Assembly (NCBI GenBank): GCA_021803885.1
Contig: JAJZKY010000396.1
Coordinates: 1-5,252, forward strand
Direction of reading: 5' to 3'
DNA length: 5,252 nucleotides
Origin: Planctomycetota bacterium
Lineage (GTDB): Bacteria > Planctomycetota > Phycisphaerae > WQYP01 > JAJZKY01
Shown: piece by piece, positions 1 through 5,252 of the stretch
Numbering within the stretch: position 1 is the stretch's first letter
Layout: each line of letters starts with the position of its first letter
The notes under the pieces: model-generated
What the model was told of the DNA's origin: nothing
Seen by the model: the letters and a program-made list of their open reading frames with translations, nothing else
The model's database searches: none
Made by a program: the position numbers and the translations under genes

Positions 1-1
1 G

Positions 2-1372
2 ATCGGGCAGACCACGCACAGTTCCTCCCCCACCATAGGCCACTTTTCATGCAGCAACAAACTTCTGAATCAAATCCATCATCTCATCACGATGGCCATG
101 GTCAATAATATGACCAGCATCATTACGGATTGCCCCACCCGCGAAAAAACCGGTTGGCTGGAGGATACGTATCTGGTGGGGCCGGGAATTATGGATAATT
201 TCTTTGTGCCAAAGTTGTATGAACAAACTGCCGCCAATATGCGTGACGCGCAGCGGCCCAACGGCATGGTGCCGGATTTCGCACCAGAATATTTTAACTA
301 TCCTGGCGGATTTACCGATTCTCCGGAATGGGGTAGTGCGTGCGTAATTGATCCATGGCTTACTTACAAATATTTCGGGGATAAGCGGATTTTGTCGCAA
401 AATTATCAGATGATGACCCGCTATGTGCATTATTTAAAATCACGGGCCAAAAATGATATTCTCGCATTCGGCCTGGGTGATTGGTTTGACCTTGGTCCCG
501 GAGCGCCGGGCCTGGAGCAACTGACCGACATCGGCGTTACCGCTACCGCCACATGGTATCGAGATTTGGCCATCATGGTGAAAATATCGCGTCTATTGGG
601 CCATCCAGATGCCGCGTCGAGATATGCCGCAGAGGCCGTGCGTATCCGGGCAGCGTTCAACCAGAAATTCTATCATCCCGCTACGGGCCAATATGATCGC
701 GGCAGTCAGTGCGCCAATGCGATGGCCCTGGCCACCGGAATAGCCAAAAAAGCGGATCGGCCCAAAGTTCTGGCCAACTTGATCGCTGATATTCGTGAGC
801 ATGGCGATCATACCACTGCCGGCGATATTGGATTCCATTACGTGGTGCAGGCATTGACGGATGCGGGCCAGTCGGAATTGCTTTTTAAGATGGCCACACA
901 ATCCACGCCGCCGAGTTATGGCTACCAGATTGCACACGGGGCCACAGCATTAACCGAGGCATGGAATTGCAATGCGGACGATTCGCAGGATCACTTCATG
1001 CTCGGGCATATTGAGCAGTGGTTCTACAATGGGTTGGGTGGCATACAAATGGATATGGCCCGCAAGCCTGGACGGCAATTGGAAATTCGCCCGACGATTG
1101 TGGGTAATCTAAAATGGGTGCGTGTCAGCTACGATTCCGTACTGGGGAAAATAGTCAGCGCTTGGCAACGGAGAGGATCCCGGTTAATTTTGCAGATCAC
1201 CATTCCGCCAAATACAATGGCCCGTGTTTTTGTGCCCACGACTGATCCACAAACGCTACAAATCAATCATCAGTTTTTGATACATTCCGGCGTGCGCGTA
1301 GTACGCACGATGCGCGACGAGGTAATTGTGGAGGTTCGGTCAGGAAGTTATACCGTGCGAAGTCGGGATTGA
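2..1372 (+). CDS. GH78 alpha-L-rhamnosidase, C-terminal half (5' end outside the window)
   Basis: Inverting glycoside hydrolase expected to release terminal alpha-L-rhamnose from glycosides or polysaccharides. The frame is open without a stop from base 2, and the codons before the ATG at 92 already encode family-like sequence (FSCSNKLLNQIHHLI), so 92 is an internal methionine and the gene continues upstream. 456 residues are visible; full GH78 proteins are usually about 900-1000, so roughly half is missing, including any signal peptide, and its location in the cell cannot be judged. Counting from base 2, the motif DCPTREKTGWLED (residues 43-55) gives D43, E48 and D55. These have the spacing of Asp567, Glu572 and Asp579 of Bacillus RhaB, E48 being the general acid. 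E319 in HGATALTEAWN fits the general base. The (alpha/alpha)6 barrel ends near residue 350 (NGLGGIQMD). A beta-rich C-terminal domain follows (EIRPTIVGNLKWVRVSYDS, then IPPNTMARVFVP). The visible catalytic set looks intact. Family assignment is confident; substrate is inferred from the family. Confidence 0.93.
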   Translation: MGQTTHSSSPTIGHFSCSNKLLNQIHHLITMAMVNNMTSIITDCPTREKTGWLEDTYLVGPGIMDNFFVPKLYEQTAANMRDAQRPNGMVPDFAPEYFNYPGGFTDSPEWGSACVIDPWLTYKYFGDKRILSQNYQMMTRYVHYLKSRAKNDILAFGLGDWFDLGPGAPGLEQLTDIGVTATATWYRDLAIMVKISRLLGHPDAASRYAAEAVRIRAAFNQKFYHPATGQYDRGSQCANAMALATGIAKKADRPKVLANLIADIREHGDHTTAGDIGFHYVVQALTDAGQSELLFKMATQSTPPSYGYQIAHGATALTEAWNCNADDSQDHFMLGHIEQWFYNGLGGIQMDMARKPGRQLEIRPTIVGNLKWVRVSYDSVLGKIVSAWQRRGSRLILQITIPPNTMARVFVPTTDPQTLQINHQFLIHSGVRVVRTMRDEVIVEVRSGSYTVRSRD

Positions 1373-1414
1373 GACGCGAGCACTGAGGCCTGGAAATAGT
1401 GTCTTATGTGTCCA

Positions 1415-1430
1415 CGCGGGCAGACCCGCG
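1415..1430. repeat. Inverted repeat, 6-bp stem with 4-base loop
   Basis: CGCGGG (1415-1420), loop CAGA and CCCGCG (1425-1430) form a perfect all-GC 6-bp stem 42 bases after the rhamnosidase stop codon. There is no T-tract after it, so an intrinsic terminator is unlikely. It may be a 3'-end stabilising hairpin, or chance in GC-rich spacer. Confidence 0.4.
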
Positions 1431-1507
1431 GATACGGACCAACGGCAAGGATCTCGATGCCACGCTTGGGCCTGTCCCAATCCGGCGTACGTGCCGTGTA
1501 CCAGTGT

Positions 1508-1523
1508 GCCTGCCGGTGCAGGC
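1508..1523. repeat. Inverted repeat, 6-bp stem with 4-base loop, upstream of the aldolase
   Basis: GCCTGC (1508-1513), loop CGGT and GCAGGC (1518-1523) form a perfect 6-bp stem that ends 19 bases before the aldolase Shine-Dalgarno sequence. The stem leaves the ribosome-binding site free. An A-rich stretch follows it, not a T-run. A role in mRNA processing or as a regulator site is possible but unproven. Confidence 0.4.
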
Positions 1524-1542
1524 GAAATGGAATAACGCAAAT

Positions 1543-1547
1543 GAGGA
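1543..1547 (+). promoter_or_regulatory. Ribosome-binding site of the aldolase gene; helps decide the start
   Basis: GAGGA lies 3 bases before the ATG at 1551 and 6 bases before the second, in-frame ATG at 1554. The usual spacing favours 1554. Starting there also places the catalytic Asp-His pair at residues 82-83, the same numbers as in E. coli tagatose-bisphosphate aldolase, which is mild support only. Confidence 0.65.
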
Positions 1548-1553
1548 AAAATG

Positions 1554-2456
1554 ATGGTTGCTGAAACTAATGAACTGCTGCTTCAGGCGTGGAAGAATAA
1601 GATTGCGGTTCCCGGGTTCAATATTCCCTATCTGCCGATGCTTGAGCCGATCGTACAGGCCTTGCGCGATAGTGACGCGTTCGGCCTGATCATGGTGGCG
1701 CGACTGGAATGGATGAAGTTTGAAGCTCAAAGCCTGGAGGCGGTGGCCGAGGAATACCATCGCGTGAAAGATGAACGCTGCACCCGTCTGCACTTGGACC
1801 ATGTCCCGGTTATTGATGAAGACAACCTGCGTGTGGAGTATTTACCTGTCATAAGAAGCGCGATCGCCGCCGGTTACCAATCGGTCATGATTGATGGTTC
1901 CCGCTTGCCGTTGGCGGATAATATCGCCGCGACCAGGCAGGCGGTGGAGTTGGCGCATGCCGCCGGTGTAGCGGTTGAGGGTGAGTTGGGCGCAGTGATG
2001 GGGCACGAGGATGGTCCGGTGCCGTCATACGAGGAGATATTTGCCAGCGGCAAGGGATTCACTGACCCCGCCGAAGCTCAGCGGTTTGTCCGGCAGACCG
2101 GAGTTGATTGGCTTTCGGTGGCGGTAGGATCCATCCACGGTGCGATATCAAAGACGTTAAAGGATAAGAAAAAAGTGGAGGCGAGGCTGAATATTCCGCA
2201 CCTGCAGCGCATCAGTGAAGTGGTGAATATTCCCATGGTGCTCCATGGCGGAACTGGCATTGGACGACGGTACATTCTGGATGCGGTGCAACACGGCTGT
2301 GTTAAAATCAACATCGGTACGGCATTGCGCCAGCCCTTCGAAAAGATCCGCGGCACCTCGGTGGTAAAGGCACAACAGGTGGTGTACGACACAGCTTTAT
2401 CGCTGTTGCGGGATGAATTAAATATCATAGGTTCGGCACGGATTATTAAGGCCTGA
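1554..2456 (+). CDS. Class II zinc-dependent aldolase, fructose/tagatose-bisphosphate aldolase family (GatY/KbaY/FbaA-like)
   Basis: A 300-residue cytoplasmic (beta/alpha)8 aldolase. The family uses Zn2+ to split ketose phosphates carrying a C1 phosphate into dihydroxyacetone phosphate and an aldehyde. Numbering from the ATG at 1554, HLDH at 80-83 supplies the catalytic Asp82 and zinc ligand His83. VEGELG (141-146) is the conserved acidic strand. SVAVGSIHGA contains the second zinc ligand, His195, and VLHGGTG the third, His231, plus the phosphate-binding glycines. KINIGT (251-256) is the substrate-binding Asn segment, and the C-terminus NIIGSARII matches the family ending. All key residues are present and length is normal (about 285-310). 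The tandem ATG at 1551 is an alternative start. The next gene begins 11 bases after the stop. Its neighbours, an aldose isomerase and a sugar kinase, suggest it cleaves the ketose phosphate they make. Whether that is a 1-phosphate or a bisphosphate cannot be read from the sequence, so I give no gene symbol. Confidence 0.92.
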   Translation: MVAETNELLLQAWKNKIAVPGFNIPYLPMLEPIVQALRDSDAFGLIMVARLEWMKFEAQSLEAVAEEYHRVKDERCTRLHLDHVPVIDEDNLRVEYLPVIRSAIAAGYQSVMIDGSRLPLADNIAATRQAVELAHAAGVAVEGELGAVMGHEDGPVPSYEEIFASGKGFTDPAEAQRFVRQTGVDWLSVAVGSIHGAISKTLKDKKKVEARLNIPHLQRISEVVNIPMVLHGGTGIGRRYILDAVQHGCVKINIGTALRQPFEKIRGTSVVKAQQVVYDTALSLLRDELNIIGSARIIKA

Positions 2457-2461
2457 AAGGA
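2456..2461 (+). promoter_or_regulatory. Ribosome-binding site of the isomerase gene, overlapping the aldolase stop
   Basis: AAAGGA begins at the last base of the aldolase TGA stop and lies 6 bases before the ATG at 2468. Ribosomes finishing the aldolase would cover this site, which suggests that the two genes are translated from one mRNA and perhaps coupled. Confidence 0.65.
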
Positions 2462-2467
2462 ACAACA

Positions 2468-3877
2468 ATGGAAACGATTCCCAAAACAACATTCGCGTTA
2501 TTCTTCGGCAATCGCGGTTTTTTTCCCGCGGCGCTGATTGCCCAGGCACGACGGGAAATTCAGACGCGGTTGGAGCAAATGGGCCATAAAGTGCTCATGC
2601 TGGAAGAGACGGCTACACGCCACGGTGCCGTGGAGACACGCACGGAAGCCCGGCGTTACGCGGAATTTCTAAGTCAGCACCGTGGTGAGTTCGGGGGCGT
2701 GATACTGAGCCTGCCAAACTTTGGTGATGAAAGCGGTGCCGTTATGGCATTGCAGGATGCGGGCGTGCCGATTCTGGTACACGCCTACCCCGACGAATTG
2801 GACAAGATGGGGCCGACGATGCGCCGGGATTCGTTTTGCGGCAAGCTCTCCATTATGGATGTGTTTTGCCAATACGGTATCAAGTTTACCGCGTTACAGC
2901 CGCACACGGTAGCCCCCGCTTCAGCGGCATTTACGGCCAATATTGACTATTTTGACCGGCTCTGCCGGGTGGTCGGCGGGATGCGCCGGATGACCATAGG
3001 CGCCATTGGTGCGCGCACGACGGCGTTTAAGACGGTGCGTATCGACGAACTAACATTACAGCGGCATGGTATTACAATTGAAACCATGGATTTATCAGAT
3101 GTTTTCCTTCGCATTGAAGCACTTGAGGCAGGCAATAAGCTGGTGCGCGAAAAGGCGGCCTTTCTTACCGGTTACACCGATTTTTCCGCCGTGCCCGGGG
3201 AGGCCGTCGCCAATATGGCTCGTCTGGGAGTGGTGTTGGACCAGATCACCGAAGAGTTTCAGCTTGATGCACTGGCCATTCGATGCTGGATTGAACTGCA
3301 GAAAAAGCTGCATATATCGCCCTGCACGCTGCTAAGCGAACTGAATAACCGCGGAGTTGCCACCGCGTGCGAGGTGGACATAGGATCGGCGGTTATGATG
3401 CGGGCGTTGCGGTTGGCATCGGGTCAGGTAACCACATGTCTGGACTGGAACAACAACTATGGCGATGATCCCGACAAATGTATCCTGTTTCACTGCGGCC
3501 CGGTGCCGCAGAAAATGATGCGGGCCAAGGGCAAGGTGACCGATCACAGCATGTTGGCTCACGCAGTGGGGCCGGGCTGTTCCTGGGGTTGTAATACCGG
3601 ACGCATTGCCGCCATGCCAATAAGTTTCGGCAATGTGCTCACGCAAGACGGCAAAATCAAATGCTATGTGGGTGAAGGCCACTTCACTGAAGATGAAATT
3701 GCGGAAGACTTCTTCGGCTGTGCCGGTGTTGTCCATATCGCGAATCTGCAGAACTTGCTGCAAACAATCGGTATGACCGGTCATCGCCACCATGTCGGTG
3801 TGACGCCCGGACATGTGGCCGGTCCCATCCGCGACGCATTTAGCGCCTATCTGGGCTACGAGGTAACAAAAGCGTGA
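2468..3877 (+). CDS. L-fucose isomerase-like sugar isomerase (FucI/AraA superfamily, COG2407-type)
   Basis: A 469-residue predicted cytoplasmic, metal-dependent aldose-ketose isomerase. The N-terminal part (about 1-165) resembles the Rossmann-like first domains of the FucI/AraA fold: a strand and GNRGFFP near 10-20, then GVILSLPNFGDESG near 77-90. Candidate metal ligands are Glu302 (ACEVDIGSA) and Asp326 (CLDWNN); their spacing of 24 residues equals that of Glu337 and Asp361 in E. coli FucI. A His cluster in TGHRHHV (437-443) is a good match for the third ligand, His528 in FucI. The segment ILFHCGPVP (339-347) is also typical of the superfamily. At 469 residues it is much shorter than FucI (about 590) and nearer AraA (about 500), as in the loosely characterised COG2407 group. 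It sits between an aldolase and a sugar kinase, fitting the first step of aldose breakdown. The substrate is not determined by sequence; a 6-deoxyhexose such as L-rhamnose or L-fucose is inferred from the rhamnosidase. Confidence 0.85.
   Translation: METIPKTTFALFFGNRGFFPAALIAQARREIQTRLEQMGHKVLMLEETATRHGAVETRTEARRYAEFLSQHRGEFGGVILSLPNFGDESGAVMALQDAGVPILVHAYPDELDKMGPTMRRDSFCGKLSIMDVFCQYGIKFTALQPHTVAPASAAFTANIDYFDRLCRVVGGMRRMTIGAIGARTTAFKTVRIDELTLQRHGITIETMDLSDVFLRIEALEAGNKLVREKAAFLTGYTDFSAVPGEAVANMARLGVVLDQITEEFQLDALAIRCWIELQKKLHISPCTLLSELNNRGVATACEVDIGSAVMMRALRLASGQVTTCLDWNNNYGDDPDKCILFHCGPVPQKMMRAKGKVTDHSMLAHAVGPGCSWGCNTGRIAAMPISFGNVLTQDGKIKCYVGEGHFTEDEIAEDFFGCAGVVHIANLQNLLQTIGMTGHRHHVGVTPGHVAGPIRDAFSAYLGYEVTKA
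3860..3864 (+). promoter_or_regulatory. Ribosome-binding site supporting the GTG start of the kinase
   Basis: GAGGT, inside the end of the isomerase gene, lies 9 bases before the GTG at 3874. No ATG in the kinase frame lies near the conserved N-terminal nucleotide-binding motif, so this site is the main support for the non-ATG start. Confidence 0.6.
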
Positions 3878-5252
3878 GCACCTTGGGTATTGATGTCGGT
3901 ACGACAGGCTGCAAAGCGGGAGCATTCTCGTCCGGGGGAACGTGTATTCATCTGGCGTATCGTGAGTATCCCACGGTTTATCCGCGTCAGGGTTGGGCGG
4001 AACTGGACGCACGGTATGTGTGGAGTCAAGTACAGGAAACAATCTCCGAAGTGGCGGCGGCCACAAAAACAGACCCGATCCGGGCTTTATGCGTAAGTTC
4101 AATGGGGGAAGCCGCCACGCCGGTCAATAAAAATCGCGACATTCTGGGTCCCAGCATTCTTTCCTCGGACGTCCGTGGACGAGAGTATATTGACGTGCTG
4201 CTGCGTCAAATGTCACAGGAAGAATTTTACGGGATCAACCCCAATGTGCTTACGTCGAGTTATACGCTGCCAAAGTTGCAGTGGCTTGAAGAGCATACGC
4301 CTGAACTTTATCACGCGGCGGATTATTTCCTGCTGTGGGGCGGTTTGGTGGAATTTTTACTGGGTGCTGATCCATTCATCAGTTATTCCCATGCAAATCG
4401 AACGTTGCTGTTTGATATTCATAAGCAAGATTGGTCGGAAAAATTGCTCGCCATAAGCGGAATGGATCGCGCCAAGCTGCCACGTTGTCTGCCGGCCGGC
4501 ACCGTTGCGGGAACCGTGTCCGACGCTATCGCCGCGCAACTTGGACTGCCACGAGATGTAAAAATTGTGGTGGGAGGCCACGATCAGTGTTGTAATGCGT
4601 TGGGGGCGGGCATTGCCCAGGCCGGTCATGCCGTCGATGGAATCGGCACTTATGAGTGTATTACACCGGTATATCTTGGCGTACCCGATCCGGCCAAAAT
4701 GCTGGCCCTGGGGCTGAACATAGAGCATTATGTCATTGCCAACCATTACGTCTCATTTCTGTTCAATCAGGCAGGTTCACTGCTGCGATGGTTTCGTGAT
4801 ACCTTTGCCGCCGGTGAGCGATCGGATCCGGAGATATACCGGCGATTGGATGCCGAAGCACCGGGCAACCCCACGAATCTGCTGGTACTGCCATATTTCG
4901 AACCAACCGGCTCGCCGGGCTATGTCACCGACGCCTCGGGTGTCATTGTCGGGCTGAAAACGTCAACAACGCGCGGGGAGATCTATAAGGCATTGCTGGA
5001 GTCGATCACGTATTATTTCGCCCAACCCATCGCCAGCTTGCGGAAACTGGGCGTGGATACTTCAGAGTTTATTGCTACCGGCGGCGGTGCGGGATCAGAC
5101 CTGTGGTTGCAGATCAAGGCGGATATTCTCAACGTGCCCTATACGCGACTGGCTCAAACGCACTGTTCCGTCGCCGGTGCAGCCATTATCGCCGGCATGG
5201 CTATCGGCCAGTTGCCCGGCGTTGCCGACGCGGTGCCACGATTTCTGCGACG
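3874..5252 (+). CDS. FGGY-family carbohydrate kinase (xylulokinase/rhamnulokinase-like), 3' end outside the window
   Basis: ATP-dependent cytoplasmic sugar kinase, here expected to phosphorylate the ketose made by the upstream isomerase. The frame starts at GTG 3874, overlaps the isomerase stop by 4 bases (GTGA), and stays open to the window edge, giving 459 residues; the family is usually about 480-510, so only a short C-terminal tail is missing. LGIDVGTTGCKAGAF (4-18) is the phosphate-binding loop of the first actin-like domain. SSMGEA (75-80) and SSDVRG (97-102) are the sugar-site segments. GGHDQCCNALGAG carries the likely catalytic base, Asp237. AGSLLRWFRD (300-309) and TGGGAGSDLWLQIKADIL (402-419) are second-domain signatures; the latter is the C-terminal FGGY and adenosine-binding motif. 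The aromatic residue often found two before Asp99 (WxDxR in xylulokinases) is Ser97 here, so xylulose should not be assumed. The family is clear, the substrate is not; a rhamnulokinase or fuculokinase role is inferred from context. Confidence 0.92.
   Translation, partial: MSTLGIDVGTTGCKAGAFSSGGTCIHLAYREYPTVYPRQGWAELDARYVWSQVQETISEVAAATKTDPIRALCVSSMGEAATPVNKNRDILGPSILSSDVRGREYIDVLLRQMSQEEFYGINPNVLTSSYTLPKLQWLEEHTPELYHAADYFLLWGGLVEFLLGADPFISYSHANRTLLFDIHKQDWSEKLLAISGMDRAKLPRCLPAGTVAGTVSDAIAAQLGLPRDVKIVVGGHDQCCNALGAGIAQAGHAVDGIGTYECITPVYLGVPDPAKMLALGLNIEHYVIANHYVSFLFNQAGSLLRWFRDTFAAGERSDPEIYRRLDAEAPGNPTNLLVLPYFEPTGSPGYVTDASGVIVGLKTSTTRGEIYKALLESITYYFAQPIASLRKLGVDTSEFIATGGGAGSDLWLQIKADILNVPYTRLAQTHCSVAGAAIIAGMAIGQLPGVADAVPRFLR

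Larger units (their letters stand above)
1373..1550. other. Non-coding gap with short GC-rich inverted repeats
   Basis: These 178 bases separate the rhamnosidase stop from the aldolase start, by far the largest gap in the window. Short frames run through it on both strands, but their translations are low in conserved character and have no ribosome-binding site, so I do not call a gene. Besides the two 6-bp hairpins listed separately, there is a weaker repeat at 1466-1480 (TTGGG, 5-base loop, CCCAA) and one at 1483-1496 (CGGC, 6-base loop, GCCG). No stem is followed by a T-run, so none is a classical intrinsic terminator. I see no convincing -35/-10 pair. The gap could hold an mRNA processing or stabilising structure, a promoter of unfamiliar type or an operator for the downstream trio. 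Confidence 0.5.

Noticed and set aside
92..94. ATG at 92 as the start of the rhamnosidase
   Set aside because: The frame is open upstream to the window edge with family-like sequence, and a start here would lie only 12 residues before the catalytic motif, removing half of the enzyme.
47..430. Minus-strand open frame opposite the rhamnosidase
   Set aside because: It is antisense to the catalytic motif of GH78, which explains the sequence fully; no ribosome-binding site or family motif is seen.
1415..1430. Intrinsic terminator after the rhamnosidase
   Set aside because: The stem is only 6 bp and is followed by GATACGG and not by a T-run.
1483..1496. LacI-type or other operator palindrome
   Set aside because: Only the four-base arms are complementary; the central six bases are not symmetric, so it is too weak to call as a regulator site.
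1326..1535. Small plus-strand open frame across the end of the rhamnosidase and the gap
   Set aside because: It begins inside the rhamnosidase, lacks a convincing ribosome-binding site, and its Cys/Pro/Arg-rich translation looks like GC-rich spacer.
3890..4096. Short plus-strand frame within the start of the kinase
   Set aside because: It is out of frame with the GTG-started kinase, whose conserved nucleotide-binding loop occupies the same bases.
3332..4102. Open frame of 256 codons on the minus strand
   Set aside because: It lies antisense to the conserved isomerase and kinase sequences, spans both genes and their overlap, and its translation shows no recognisable motif. It is a by-product of the codon composition of the real genes.

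Overview
The window holds four genes, all on the + strand, that look like part of a bacterial gene cluster for degrading a deoxysugar glycan or glycoside. In order they are: the C-terminal half of a GH78 alpha-L-rhamnosidase (cut by the left edge), a class II (zinc, GatY/FbaA-type) aldolase, an L-fucose isomerase-like ketol isomerase, and an FGGY-family carbohydrate kinase that starts on GTG and is cut by the right edge. I see no RNA genes, CRISPR array, insertion sequence or phage genes.

Layout. Positions 2-1372 are the rhamnosidase. Positions 1373-1550 are a non-coding gap of about 180 bases with several short GC-rich inverted repeats. Positions 1551-5252 are a tight three-gene unit: aldolase and isomerase are 11 bases apart, and isomerase and kinase overlap by 4 bases (GTGA). 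Each of the three has a recognisable Shine-Dalgarno sequence.

How the genes could work together (inference). The rhamnosidase would release L-rhamnose, or a related 6-deoxyhexose, from a glycoside. The isomerase would convert the aldose to a ketose and the kinase would phosphorylate the ketose. The aldolase would split the ketose phosphate into dihydroxyacetone phosphate plus an aldehyde (L-lactaldehyde for a 6-deoxyhexose). The order of steps matches the classical RhaA-RhaB-RhaD or FucI-FucK-FucA pathways. The aldolase, however, belongs to the fructose/tagatose-bisphosphate aldolase family and not to the RhaD/FucA/AraD family. The isomerase is FucI-like and not RhaA-like. If the cluster really acts on rhamnose, this is an enzyme-substituted version of the pathway, and that is the main point of interest.

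Organism. Base composition is moderate (roughly half G+C), Shine-Dalgarno sequences are present, and a glycoside hydrolase sits beside a catabolic trio of loosely characterised COG families. This would fit glycan-degrading Planctomycetota, Verrucomicrobiota or Lentisphaerota, but no marker gene is present and this placement is a weak guess.
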